64,000 nucleotides of DNA from Butyrivibrio sp. VCD2006 (GCF_000423925.1 NZ_AUIX01000001.1:62001-126000); one strand, 5' to 3'; positions 46,414-55,545 are shown, counted from the first letter of the stretch. Notes: generated by a model not told the origin, from the letters alone. Translations and numbers: made by a program.

Positions 46414-47664
46414 CTATTTTCCAAGCATTTTTTCAAGCTCAGCCTGTGCATCCGCAAGACCCGCATCAACTGTCTTTTCCCCGTCAATTATCTTGCCCAT
46501 CTCGTTGCCGAGAATTGTATAAAAATCTGTCCACTCAACCATATCAGGTCTGTATACCCCGTTCTCCAATGCTGCACATACAGCCTTGAATGGAGGATTC
46601 TCTGCTACAATTTTTTCATCGGCAAGACTCGAATATCTGCATGGTACTCCGCCGTATTCCACTGTTTTCTTTTGCACCTCAGGGTCCATCAGATACTTTA
46701 GAAGCTCTACTGCCAATTCCTTCTTTGTGCTGCTCCTTGGAACTCCTATTGTCCATATTCCATAGACATTGGCATTATGTGCCTCCGCATCATCAGATGC
46801 TTTACCTGTGAGTGCAATATAGTCAGACGAGGATCTGGCTGTGGGTGTATACCACCCGGGCCATCCTATTGCCATGGCTGCAGCTCCATTAGCTATTGCC
46901 ATTATGAGGTCATCTCTGCTCTCAGATTTCCCTGTTCCTATGAGTTCAAGATAAAAATTCAGAGCTTCTTTAAATTCTTTTGTATCAACTGTGGGATTAT
47001 TGTTTTCATCAACAACCCATCCACCAAAGGATCTAAGTATCGGCAAAAAATCCACAACATAATTATTGGGAGAATCACCGCGGTACATAAAACCAAGATT
47101 CCCCTTCTCTTTTGCCGCCTTACAAACATCATGAATCTCGCTAAGAGATGTCAGCTGATCTACGCCATATCCTGCCTTTTCAACTACCTTTTTATTGAAA
47201 AGCAATACCGTCACATTTCCATAATACGGCGCAACATAGACTTCGCCTTCGCTATAACAGATCGTCTTAGTGGCATCTATAATATCATCATCAAGCTCAT
47301 AGCCTTCCTTTGTAAGACTGATGAGCGCTTGTTTCGCGGTCATTTCGCCCTTCCATGATCCATCTACCATACAAAGATCATACTGTCCCTCTGGTTTTTC
47401 AGCTTCTTCAAGGATACCTTTATGAAGCTCTTCTTCTCCTAATTCAAGCACGTCACAAATAACCTGATGCTCTTCTTCAAAGGGTACAAGGCACGATTTA
47501 ATGGCATCAGAATAGACTCCGGATCGCAAAGCAAGAGTGATATGCTCTGCTGTGTCAGGATCAACATTCGAAACGCTCTGACTCTTCTGATTCTTCCCAC
47601 AGGACAGTGCACACATGACCATGACAGTCACCAGTATGATGCACAAAGCCCGTTTAAACTTCAT
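46414..47664 (-). CDS. Extracellular solute-binding lipoprotein, family 1
   Basis: 416 residues. Lipoprotein signal with lipobox ALSC at Cys22, then a sugar-type periplasmic-binding fold (GSWKGEMTAKQALISL, AIANGAAAMAIGWPGW, GVPRSSTKKELAVELLKYL). No ABC permease or ATPase gene is present nearby. ATG overlaps the stop of the HD-GYP gene (ATGA type), so it is translated with cyclic-di-GMP enzymes. It may act as a sensor for them or as an orphan binding protein. Confidence 0.85.
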   Translation of the reverse strand: MKFKRALCIILVTVMVMCALSCGKNQKSQSVSNVDPDTAEHITLALRSGVYSDAIKSCLVPFEEEHQVICDVLELGEEELHKGILEEAEKPEGQYDLCMVDGSWKGEMTAKQALISLTKEGYELDDDIIDATKTICYSEGEVYVAPYYGNVTVLLFNKKVVEKAGYGVDQLTSLSEIHDVCKAAKEKGNLGFMYRGDSPNNYVVDFLPILRSFGGWVVDENNNPTVDTKEFKEALNFYLELIGTGKSESRDDLIMAIANGAAAMAIGWPGWYTPTARSSSDYIALTGKASDDAEAHNANVYGIWTIGVPRSSTKKELAVELLKYLMDPEVQKKTVEYGGVPCRYSSLADEKIVAENPPFKAVCAALENGVYRPDMVEWTDFYTILGNEMGKIIDGEKTVDAGLADAQAELEKMLGK

Positions 47665-48392
47665 ACTTCCGCACTCTCCTTTCTATCATCCAGATATCGC
47701 TGCATTTTATCCATAACATCATCACGGCATGCATCGATCCTGCTCATTGGAATATTGCAAAAACATGCTACTAATCCTTCATCAAGCTGTGTGCCTGCTG
47801 CAAGTCTCAGCTCGGATATAGCCTCAGCATAAGGTAATGATGCCTTATATGAACGATTCATTGTTATAGCGGAATAAGTATCCGCTATCGCTATCATCCT
47901 GGCACCTAAAGGAATCTGATCTCCTGCCAGCTGATGATAACCCTTACCATCAATTCTCTCATGATGATATTGAATATATGAAAGCGCCTTTCCCATTCCC
48001 GGCGTATTCTCAAGCATTTTTACACCTATATCCGGGTGCTGCCTGACAATTTCCCATTCAGATTTTCCAAGCTTTCCTGCTCGCTCGATGATTGAATCCG
48101 GTATTCCGCTTTTTCCAATGTCAAGAAGCAGTGACGCATAATGAAGGTCCGTCTGATTCACTCTCAGTCTGTCCCAAAGTGGCATAAACTCATACAACAG
48201 CATTGTAAGATTATGTACATGAAGTGAATGACCTTCAAGATTAGGATTTTCAGCTTCGATGATACCCACCAAAAGCTCCAGTATGTCTGCTGTTCTCTTT
48301 TTCCTAACATGTATTTTGTACAAAGTTACCCCTGATAAAGCAATAAATACAAAAAGGAAAAACATGAGCAGGTCAATCAGTCTATTATCCAT
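47661..48392 (-). CDS. Degenerate HD-GYP domain membrane protein
   Basis: 243 residues. An N-terminal transmembrane helix (about 8-25) is followed by an HD-GYP-type domain. The HD pair is Leu90-Asp91 (LLLDIGKSGIPD) where LLHDIGK is expected, and GYP reads GYH (DGKGYHQ). The rest (YHHERIDGKG, IPLGARMIAIADTYSA) is well conserved. Loss of the HD His makes phosphodiesterase activity doubtful. It lies between a GGDEF protein and the solute-binding protein in one operon. Confidence 0.8.
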   Translation of the reverse strand: MDNRLIDLLMFFLFVFIALSGVTLYKIHVRKKRTADILELLVGIIEAENPNLEGHSLHVHNLTMLLYEFMPLWDRLRVNQTDLHYASLLLDIGKSGIPDSIIERAGKLGKSEWEIVRQHPDIGVKMLENTPGMGKALSYIQYHHERIDGKGYHQLAGDQIPLGARMIAIADTYSAITMNRSYKASLPYAEAISELRLAAGTQLDEGLVACFCNIPMSRIDACRDDVMDKMQRYLDDRKESAEV

Positions 48393-48409
48393 AAGTATCC
48401 TCCCCCGCC

Positions 48410-49567
48410 CTATTCTGTCGCATCCATAAAGCGTATCTGATTTTTACCTGCACGCTTTGATTCATACAGAGCTTCATCAGCACGCGTATATGCAGAATCA
48501 ATGTCTCTGTCGTTTGGTGTTATCTCAGTAACTCCGAGAGATGCATGTATCCCGTGAAGCTCTCCGACTTCAACGCTATTAAGCGTCTTCAAAATATTCT
48601 GCAAGACCCTCTTAACATTTTCACGATTTTCCATTCCACGCAGAAATAGAATAAACTCGTCTCCGCCAAGCCTTCCGGGAAAACTGCTTTTCTCTTTCAG
48701 GACCTTCTCCTGAAAAGCCCACTTTTCAGACAAATCCAGGTGAAGGCCATCAATTATAGCCTGCCCTGCAATCTGTATAGCCTTATCACCCATCTGATGA
48801 CCAAGCTTGTCATTTATCTGCTTAAATTCATCAAGGTCTATGAGACACATTGCCATATATTCATCATGAGGATTTGAGAGAATATTACTTGCAATTGAAA
48901 AGAATCTGCCTCTGTTAAGCAGAGAGGTAAGCGCGTCAAAGCTTGATTTTATCTCAAGCTCCCGCTGAATCTGGATATTTCTTTGAAGGGTAACAAACTG
49001 CTGCATTCTTGTCCTTTGGAATGCAAAATGCAGAACTATGGATAACGAAACAAAAATGATCATATTATAAAGATCCTGATTCGCTATAGAAGCTGTTTTC
49101 ACAGTAAATGATGAAAAGAGGAATATTGCAGAACAAATTATGATACCCGCTAAAGTTCTAAGCATAGTGGAAATAAAAGAAAATGACAAAACAACAATCA
49201 TAACCATAAATAATGTAGCTGTCATGTATGGCTGATCACAGGAAATCTGAGTTGCATATGTAATCCAGATAATAATATTAGCAATAACAAGAACCGTAAT
49301 CCTGGCAGTTGTCTGCTTCTTTCCTACAACTCTGCATATAATAAAAAACAAAGCAGAAACAACTGCATAGATTATATACAGTCCCATTCCACTCTGATTT
49401 ACGCTAAAGATATCTAATGCAGAAAAAATCGCACAAAGAACATTAACAATAAAAAACCATACATTCAAAATGATTACATGTTTCTTATTGGTGCTGTTAA
49501 TGAGCTCTGAGCATTCATCTGCAATTGCTTTATCATACCCGTAATGATTCAGACTTTGAGCAGTCAT
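48410..49567 (-). CDS. Membrane-bound diguanylate cyclase
   Basis: 385 residues from ATG at 49567 (AGAGGA upstream, preferred over an in-frame start 17 codons earlier). Six membrane helices (about 30-190), short coiled coil, then GGDEF domain with RLGGDEFILFL intact. It is the first gene of the GGDEF-HD-GYP-SBP operon. Expected to make cyclic di-GMP in response to an unknown membrane signal. Confidence 0.86.
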   Translation of the reverse strand: MTAQSLNHYGYDKAIADECSELINSTNKKHVIILNVWFFIVNVLCAIFSALDIFSVNQSGMGLYIIYAVVSALFFIICRVVGKKQTTARITVLVIANIIIWITYATQISCDQPYMTATLFMVMIVVLSFSFISTMLRTLAGIIICSAIFLFSSFTVKTASIANQDLYNMIIFVSLSIVLHFAFQRTRMQQFVTLQRNIQIQRELEIKSSFDALTSLLNRGRFFSIASNILSNPHDEYMAMCLIDLDEFKQINDKLGHQMGDKAIQIAGQAIIDGLHLDLSEKWAFQEKVLKEKSSFPGRLGGDEFILFLRGMENRENVKRVLQNILKTLNSVEVGELHGIHASLGVTEITPNDRDIDSAYTRADEALYESKRAGKNQIRFMDATE

Positions 49568-49664
49568 GTTCTGTCCTCTTATTCGAATCCACATAACATG
49601 CCAATATACATCTATCATTACTGTAGCAGATAAATCTAATAATTATATAAACACAAAATAATAT

Positions 49665-50039
49665 TTATATGATGCATGCCTTCAGTTTTTGTGCCGCGAG
49701 GCGAAGCCCATCATCATTCATGATAATGTCCCCTCCAAAAAGGTTTTCGCTTTGAGGTGTTAAAATACCTCTCTCAACTACCTGCGCAATCGCATTGGCA
49801 CAGATTCTGCAATCATAAATATCCCGAAGAGCTTTTGAAACTCCCCAGTCTATGTCTTTTAAACCCAGAACATCTTTGATGAATGCATAAATAATCATAG
49901 CCGCTTTTTTCTTTGTGACAGACTGTTCCAACATAGCATCTGAATTATCTGCCATCATATGTTTAAAAAATGCAGCTGTATCTCCTGCCGAAGCAGGAGA
50001 TTGTTCAATTATGTAATCTATAAATTCAGCTGTTTTCAT
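49665..50039 (-). CDS. Hypothetical protein
   Basis: 124 residues, no signal peptide or membrane segment. The C-terminal part has ANAIAQVVERGILTP and FGGDIIMNDDGLRLAAQKL, faintly like the spacing of SLH or similar helical repeats, but the match is too weak for a family call. It follows the GH27 gene by 20 bases and may be co-transcribed. Unrecognised. Confidence 0.5.
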   Translation of the reverse strand: MKTAEFIDYIIEQSPASAGDTAAFFKHMMADNSDAMLEQSVTKKKAAMIIYAFIKDVLGLKDIDWGVSKALRDIYDCRICANAIAQVVERGILTPQSENLFGGDIIMNDDGLRLAAQKLKACII

Positions 50040-50059
50040 ACTTCTTAATTAAATAAAAA

Positions 50060-51910
50060 TCAGTTTGGTGTCACAACAACCGTTATACTGTCGCAGGCCT
50101 TTAAACCATTAGCCTCGAATACACCACTTGTATTCTCAGATTCTTCCTTGGTCCATACATCTTTAACACTGTATTTAGCGCCGGTTTTTATCTTGTCTCC
50201 AAATGCCTTCTTAATCTCATCAATGCTTACTTTATATGTCCCGGTCTTGTCTTCCTGGCTGACATTGAAGAAGGTTATTGCTAATCTGTCACCTGTAAGA
50301 GGTTTCACAAGAATATCAACGCGGTTAATATCTCTGATATACTCCTTGTCAGGTCTTCCCTTTGCCAGGGTTGAATAAACACGCTTAGCCTGGATTCCAA
50401 GAGCATCCTGATTAAGAGCTATCAGATCCTCGTTGGCGATAATGTTATATATCCAGTCTCCTTTTTCCACTCTTCTAAGGTCAAGTCCAAGCATCAAAGG
50501 TGAATTCATCACGCTCCACAGTGTCATATGGCTCTTGCACTGCGTCTCATCAAGGCCGTTCATTCCTACCATAAGCATATCCGGGTCATTCCAGCCCTTA
50601 TCGAGTCCTGCAAACTCATCCATGATAACCGCCTTGTTGTACTGTGTTGTCACACTGGGAGTGTAATCATCCTTCCAGTCACCGTGTCCCGGATCTCCAT
50701 CACTTCCAACACGGAATGTGATGTCATTAAGAATTCTCCAGCAATCACACACCTTGTACGCCCAGTTCTGAGGATGGCTCTTACCCCACTCACAAGCTGA
50801 ATAATAAATGTCATGATCAGGAGCTGCATCGTTTAGCGCCTTAAGAATTCTGGAATATGAATTCAGAGTATTCTCCTGTCTTCTGTGATTCATTACTCTT
50901 ATATGATTTACGCCCTTTTTAAGAGTAACCTTTATGGGCGCGCTCCAGTTATATGCATTATCGGCTGCATCCTTCTTAGCATTCTCTTCATCAAGATCAG
51001 GCATATTGTTATCCACCGGATTATCTCTCTTGTCCGGATCATTTAAGTTCTTATCGGAAAGCTCTTCAGCAAGGCCCTCTGTAAGGAAGTCATCGTAGAA
51101 GTATTCTTCATCAACTGCAAGCTGAAGCCAGTCACCGCAGCCTTCTACTCTTCCGGACTGATATTCAACCTGAAGTTTATACTCTCCGGCCTTGGCAGCA
51201 TCGTACTCAAAAACAAGCTCACTGCTTCTTACTCCCACAGGTGATGCATCCGGGCCAGTGCCATCAAAGGTTCCAAGTCCGGTTACATGATCACCCTCTA
51301 CCACTGCACGATCTCCGGTAATTTTTCCGTCAGCTACTGCGCTTAAAGTAACCTCATTATCGCCACAGATTTTTATAGCCTTGATATTCGGAGTGAAGGT
51401 ATATGCTGCATTCTCAGAGTTTGAGAAGGTCGCGTTATCGAAAGGATAATAGCAGTTATCAACCTTCATAAAATCTACACCCCACTCGATATAGCTCTTT
51501 GCATCTACATCCTCATAGCCGCAGATGCCGACTCTTGCTCCTGAGCAGGTCTTAACACCTATGTCGTTATACATACCAAACTTAAGGCCCTTGCCATGAA
51601 CATAGTCTGAAATAGCCTTAAAGCCACTGGGAAATTTGGTCTCTTCACTTGTAAGCTTCCCATCGACTCTCTCAGGTTTATAACAGCCATCATCGAGAAC
51701 CACATACTGATAGCCCAGCTTATCCAGTCCAAGCTCCACCATCTTATCTACCATTGCTTTGGTGAGCGCTTCTGTGTTGCCACTTCCGAAAGCATTCCAG
51801 CTGTTCCATCCCATAGCCGGAAGATGCTGCTTCTTTTTTCCATATAAAATCTCTTTATTATCAAAATTATTGAAACGGCCGTTCTCGGATATTTTGTCGG
51901 GTCTAAGCAT
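50060..51910 (-). CDS. GH27-type alpha-galactosidase with inserted beta domain
   Basis: 616 residues from ATG at 51910 (AGGAGG four bases upstream, preferred to an in-frame start 22 codons earlier). Catalytic barrel begins MGWNSWNAFG; nucleophile Asp in FMKVDNCYY (about 151) and acid/base Asp in WNDPDMLMVGM (about 438) are present. About 200 residues (165-375) between them interrupt the barrel with a carbohydrate-binding-like domain (AKAGEYKLQVEYQSG, GVNHIRVMNHR). C-terminal antiparallel domain follows. No signal peptide, so intracellular. Galactosidic substrate inferred; related exo-glycosidases possible. Confidence 0.87.
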   Translation of the reverse strand: MLRPDKISENGRFNNFDNKEILYGKKKQHLPAMGWNSWNAFGSGNTEALTKAMVDKMVELGLDKLGYQYVVLDDGCYKPERVDGKLTSEETKFPSGFKAISDYVHGKGLKFGMYNDIGVKTCSGARVGICGYEDVDAKSYIEWGVDFMKVDNCYYPFDNATFSNSENAAYTFTPNIKAIKICGDNEVTLSAVADGKITGDRAVVEGDHVTGLGTFDGTGPDASPVGVRSSELVFEYDAAKAGEYKLQVEYQSGRVEGCGDWLQLAVDEEYFYDDFLTEGLAEELSDKNLNDPDKRDNPVDNNMPDLDEENAKKDAADNAYNWSAPIKVTLKKGVNHIRVMNHRRQENTLNSYSRILKALNDAAPDHDIYYSACEWGKSHPQNWAYKVCDCWRILNDITFRVGSDGDPGHGDWKDDYTPSVTTQYNKAVIMDEFAGLDKGWNDPDMLMVGMNGLDETQCKSHMTLWSVMNSPLMLGLDLRRVEKGDWIYNIIANEDLIALNQDALGIQAKRVYSTLAKGRPDKEYIRDINRVDILVKPLTGDRLAITFFNVSQEDKTGTYKVSIDEIKKAFGDKIKTGAKYSVKDVWTKEESENTSGVFEANGLKACDSITVVVTPN

Positions 51911-52062
51911 AATTCCTCCTAATAAAAAAACGATTCCGGGAAGAAAACCTTCCCGGAACTCTGGTGTGTTCTTCATTATTAACTTATCTTAGATTGTTGC
52001 AAAACTCTTCTCATTATTTGCCTTAATGTATTCAATTAATGCTTATTGCAGCAGCGATGTTT

Positions 52063-52824
52063 TCAGATTTCAATAAACTCGCCGGGCTCAGCTATCATGA
52101 CCTTCTGTCCGGGATACTTAACCTCAACATAGTCTGTAAAATCTACCGGATTTGCACTGTTTCCCGCAAACATATCATAGTGCCCCGGAACTGCCAGTGC
52201 AGGCTTCATGGCTCCTACAACGTCTGCTGCCTCCTGGAACGTCATATTTCCAATGCAGTTCTCGCTGTACCTTCTGGCATCTCTGCCATTTATCGGCGGA
52301 AACATCACATCAAAGGGCCCAATCTTTCTGAGCTTTGCATAGACGCCTTCATACAGACAGGTATCACCCATATGGCAAATCTTTTTCCCACTAATAGTCA
52401 CAATATACATGAGGTATGGATGAAGTCCTTCGGGAGATTCATCAAGGAATTCATGAGCTGCCGGGATTGCTTCAATATGAGCCTCTCCCTCATCAGCACT
52501 TACTCCTTCATCTACAAATATAAAGCGACCTTCTTCTATTCCAAGTTCACCCGGTAGTGTTTTCTCAAAAAACTTAGGTGCCACGAATTTGATATCCGGA
52601 TTCACCTTCGCGATTTTCTTCCAGGCCTCTCTGTCGATATGATCAAGATGATCGTGGGTTCCAAAGATAAGTGAGACATCTGTGAGATCCTCTGCATTCA
52701 CAACATTAGGAACCTGTCTGTCAGGATCATCGGACAAAAAGAGATCAATACCTATCTTGTATCCTGTTTCGGTATTCTGCAAAATAATACCCTGCTGCCC
52801 TGTTCTCATAAATCTTACTGCCAT
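52063..52824 (-). CDS. MBL-fold metal-dependent hydrolase (UlaG-like)
   Basis: 253 residues. Metal motif GTHDHLDHID (HxHxDH), then CHMGDTCLYEG, GRDARRYSE and VPGHYDMF with metal-binding His residues. UlaG-like enzymes include the ascorbate 6-phosphate lactonase. The remaining pathway genes are missing here, so the substrate is unclear. It is downstream of the nucleoside phosphorylase by about 70 bases. Confidence 0.8.
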   Translation of the reverse strand: MAVRFMRTGQQGIILQNTETGYKIGIDLFLSDDPDRQVPNVVNAEDLTDVSLIFGTHDHLDHIDREAWKKIAKVNPDIKFVAPKFFEKTLPGELGIEEGRFIFVDEGVSADEGEAHIEAIPAAHEFLDESPEGLHPYLMYIVTISGKKICHMGDTCLYEGVYAKLRKIGPFDVMFPPINGRDARRYSENCIGNMTFQEAADVVGAMKPALAVPGHYDMFAGNSANPVDFTDYVEVKYPGQKVMIAEPGEFIEI

Positions 52825-52895
52825 AATTGTTCTCCTTTATACTCAGTATTATGACATTTTGGATCAGAAAACAAAAGATGCCATACGTAACAAAA

Positions 52896-53663
52896 TCACT
52901 TGAAGTTTCTTAGAATATCCAGGCCAAGCAAAAGTGCCTTTTCGTGGGAATCTCCGCCGAAATCCCTGGCATCATACTCATGGACATTTGCAAGTGAATC
53001 CGCGGTGAACAGGAACTGTCCAAAGCTTGCACCTCTTTTCCTGCTGCAGGCTGCAAGGGCAGAGCACTCCATCTCTACAACCGAGCATCCCTCTTCAAGT
53101 CGATATTTAACCATATCCTTCGTCTCTCTGAAAAAACCGTCCGTAGTCCAGGTGGTGCAGGTAGTAAAAGGAAGTCCATGCTTTTCAAAAGTCTTCTCAA
53201 TAGCTTCTATCGGCACTTTATCAAGCTCTATGTATCTTGAAGCAGGCTGATACATATAGGATGTACCCTCGCCCCTTAGCGCTTTTGTGGGAACAATAAA
53301 TGCATTCTCAGGCATATCGGTAAGAACGCCGCATGAACCCGTTGCGATTATCTTTTTACAACCTCTGCATATCAGTGTATCCAATAATGATGTTGCTGCA
53401 GGAGCTCCGATCGGGGACTGCACAAGGCAGATATCCTCATCCTTTTCATGAAGAACATATATTTCAAATGTATTAGCAACAGTGATAAATTCTTCTGCCA
53501 CTTCAGCGTTATTCCTCTTTGCATAATCGTGAACAACATCTCCAAGAAATGCAAACAGGCATTTTTCAGGAAAACTGTTGCCGTTGCTACCATGGTCGGC
53601 AGGAATAACCTCCGGGGATTCATCATCAAACTCAAGAATCGGAATATCACTTTTAATAATCAT
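52896..53663 (-). CDS. Nucleoside phosphorylase (PNP/UDP family)
   Basis: 255 residues from ATG at 53663 with AGGAGG upstream; starts further upstream add an unlikely basic tail. Family motifs: ATGSCGVLTDM (phosphate region), SYMYQPASR and VVEMECSALAA (ribose/base-binding MEC). It cleaves nucleosides with phosphate to base and ribose 1-phosphate. Purine or uridine specificity cannot be told from sequence alone. Confidence 0.83.
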   Translation of the reverse strand: MIIKSDIPILEFDDESPEVIPADHGSNGNSFPEKCLFAFLGDVVHDYAKRNNAEVAEEFITVANTFEIYVLHEKDEDICLVQSPIGAPAATSLLDTLICRGCKKIIATGSCGVLTDMPENAFIVPTKALRGEGTSYMYQPASRYIELDKVPIEAIEKTFEKHGLPFTTCTTWTTDGFFRETKDMVKYRLEEGCSVVEMECSALAACSRKRGASFGQFLFTADSLANVHEYDARDFGGDSHEKALLLGLDILRNFK

Positions 53664-53733
53664 ACGTTTCCTCCTTAAATTCATGTTCTTACCGGGCTCT
53701 GTTTTAAACAATTATGTTCCCGGATCTTAGACA

Positions 53734-54282
53734 TTACAGAAATCGAACCATACTTACTTCGCCAACATAAGTGCCATCCTTTAGTTTGTAGGCTCTTGGA
53801 AGTATTCCGCACTCCTCAAAGCCCATCTTTCTATACAGTGCCCTGGCTCTTTCGTTGTCCTCATATACTCCGAGCTCAAGCTGATCAAAGCCCATCTCCT
53901 TAGCCTTAGCAATTGATTTTTTCATAAGAATCTCGCCAAGTCCGCATCCCCAGTATTCCTTATCAATGGCTATGGCAAAAACACATCTGTGCTTAACCTT
54001 AAGATGGCTCCTATAGCGGCATATTGAACAATTGCCTACTACCTTATCACCATCAAAAACCGAAAACCATGCAGCGTCATCGGCCTCTGCATTCTCCATT
54101 ATTATTTCTTTTTCTTTTTCGAGTGTTGGACTTATTTCCTCGGGATATCTTATAAGAAAATGTGTATCTTCTGCTGCCTTTACCATATAGTCTATAAATG
54201 CCTGTGCATCATTTTCATCAGGTGTTCGAAGCGTAAGTGTACGTCCATCCTTAAGCGTCAATGTTTCTGTTTCGATTCTCAT
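53734..54282 (-). CDS. GNAT family acetyltransferase
   Basis: 182 residues. Acetyl-CoA motif IDKEYWGCGLGEILMKKSI and the C-terminal NERARALYRKMGFEECG are clear. Single domain, cytosolic. Substrate unknown. It is 70 bases upstream of the phosphorylase gene and shares its direction. Confidence 0.85.
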   Translation of the reverse strand: MRIETETLTLKDGRTLTLRTPDENDAQAFIDYMVKAAEDTHFLIRYPEEISPTLEKEKEIIMENAEADDAAWFSVFDGDKVVGNCSICRYRSHLKVKHRCVFAIAIDKEYWGCGLGEILMKKSIAKAKEMGFDQLELGVYEDNERARALYRKMGFEECGILPRAYKLKDGTYVGEVSMVRFL

Positions 54283-54349
54283 TAAGTTTTTCCTCCTTCT
54301 TTGCTGAGCTAAAATGTAATTTCGCTTGCGATATACTTTTTATAAAAAT

Positions 54350-54385
54350 AAGACCTTACCAAGTTTTTGTGCTTGATAAGGTCTT
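54350..54385 (-). terminator. Terminator downstream of methyltransferase
   Basis: Stem AAGACCTTACCAAG / CTTGATAAGGTCTT (one GU). Minus-strand continuation is TATTTTTATAAAAAG. Plus-strand side has TAGTCTTTTT, so it could work both ways. Nothing else was seen in 54283-54349. Confidence 0.75.
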
Positions 54386-54424
54386 TAGTCTTTTTATATG
54401 AATCCCGGAAAAATATATGATCCA

Positions 54425-54520
54425 TTACAGCCTCATCTCGCACGTCAAATTATGCCCCTGATTATTATTCACGAGCACGTTAGTGACCATTCTATTGACG
54501 AGACTATAGTTTTTCATCAT
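54425..54520 (-). CDS. Candidate small protein, 31 residues
   Basis: ATGATG at 54520 is preceded by AAAGGA about eight bases away. The peptide reads MMKNYSLVNRMVTNVL then VNNNQGHNLTCEMRL. It lies between the methyltransferase stop and the terminator at 54350-54385, so it would be in the same transcript. No family is recognised; it has one Cys and no hydrophobic helix. It could be chance. Confidence 0.3.
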   Translation of the reverse strand: MMKNYSLVNRMVTNVLVNNNQGHNLTCEMRL

Positions 54521-54601
54521 AGTATTTTTCCTTTCTGCAATCATTATGTGACTACTTATTTTCTGTAATCCTAAAGCCATACTGGCTACTTGGACTATGC
54601 A

Positions 54602-55372
54602 TTACTTCTTTCTTGCAACAAGCAGGAAACGGTGAATGGTTCCTGTCACCTTGCCATTTCTGTCGATCTCTTCCTGCATCTTAAGAAGCTCATCGAAGCA
54701 CTTATCTACTGAAAAATCCGGGAACTCCCACTCAATGATTCTTGCGAACCACACGAATGCACCTACGTCGTAGAACGAAATTGGTCTGAAAACTTCATCA
54801 GCTTCAAGAATCTCAAAACCTGCCTCTTCAAACTGCTTCCTTCGAATTTCAAGACAGTTGTCGGGAAATGGTTCCTCTGAATCCGGCAGTACCATCTGCA
54901 CGAGATCTCTGTCATTCTTTGATCCAACCTGCTGAGTAACAAACACTCCGCCGGGTTTAAGCACTCTGTGTGCCTCCTTAGGATCAAAATCACCGTGACG
55001 ATTTATGTAAATATCAAAAGAGTTATCAGCAAAAGGAATGTTTGACGCATCATCACAAGCCTTAAAATCAATTCCAAGGGGAAGTAGTCTCTCCTTGCAG
55101 AGCTCTACATTCGGCGGGTAACCTTCCGTTGCCGCTGTGTTCTTGTAGGGATGTCCCAGTGAAAGAAGGAACTCTCCACCGCCTGTGTCAAAGTCCAGAA
55201 GCTTCATATCTCCGTTTCTGTACTTGTTTATAACATCCTCATACTCCCAGGGAAGATCATCCTCCTCTTTGTAACGATCATCAATGTGAGAAAAATCCCA
55301 ACCCTTTATGTGTGCAATGCTCTCTTCCTCAAGCCACTCTCTTCTTAATGTTTCAATTCTTTCTGTGTTCAT
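54602..55372 (-). CDS. Class I SAM-dependent methyltransferase with attenuator-like leader
   Basis: 256 residues. SAM-binding LLDFDTGGGEFLLSLG (motif I, about 58-73), NIPFADNSFDIYINRHG (motif IV region), and HRVLKPGGVFVTQQ (motif post-II) are complete. It lacks the Erm-type rRNA adenine methylase motifs, so the target base or small molecule is not identifiable. Its leader of about 240 bases contains an 11-codon peptide gene and nested stems, a layout typical of ribosome-stalling induction, which makes an antibiotic-related role worth testing. AAGGAG upstream of ATG at 55372. Confidence 0.85.
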   Translation of the reverse strand: MNTERIETLRREWLEEESIAHIKGWDFSHIDDRYKEEDDLPWEYEDVINKYRNGDMKLLDFDTGGGEFLLSLGHPYKNTAATEGYPPNVELCKERLLPLGIDFKACDDASNIPFADNSFDIYINRHGDFDPKEAHRVLKPGGVFVTQQVGSKNDRDLVQMVLPDSEEPFPDNCLEIRRKQFEEAGFEILEADEVFRPISFYDVGAFVWFARIIEWEFPDFSVDKCFDELLKMQEEIDRNGKVTGTIHRFLLVARKK

Positions 55373-55384
55373 AACTGCTCCTTT

Positions 55385-55429
55385 TCAAATAACGTTTTTA
55401 GTTTGTAAAATTGTTAGTCTCGCATCCAT
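55385..55429 (-). CDS. Second possible leader ORF
   Basis: ATG at 55429 opens a 14-residue peptide MDARLTILQTKNVI whose stop ends four bases before the methyltransferase SD (55378-55381). It has no SD of its own, so it is weak evidence. If translated it would couple to the methyltransferase. Confidence 0.2.
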   Translation of the reverse strand: MDARLTILQTKNVI

Positions 55430-55436
55430 TATTTGT

Positions 55437-55545
55437 CGGTGCAGCCTCTGGCAGCTTTTAACCACTCCGGTCCAAATAAACAAACTCACAAGCCGGAGTA
55501 ATCCGTAACCTCGATACAACCGCTGTCAGCTTTATAGCTGCACCG
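55437..55545 (-). promoter_or_regulatory. Nested-stem leader RNA (candidate attenuator)
   Basis: Three nested pairings: 55437-55445 with 55537-55545 (9 of 9), 55448-55455 with 55522-55529 (one GU), and 55464-55470 with 55493-55499 (7 of 7). The outer stem includes leader-peptide codons Ser8-Val9-Gln10, and a competing hairpin CAGCT/AGCTG (55527-55540) exists. No T tract follows, so a translational or processing mechanism is more likely than a terminator. Confidence 0.6.

Noticed and set aside
47661..47664. ATGA overlap as frameshift between HD-GYP and lipoprotein
   Set aside because: Both frames are complete with a clear lipobox start; the overlap is ordinary translational coupling.
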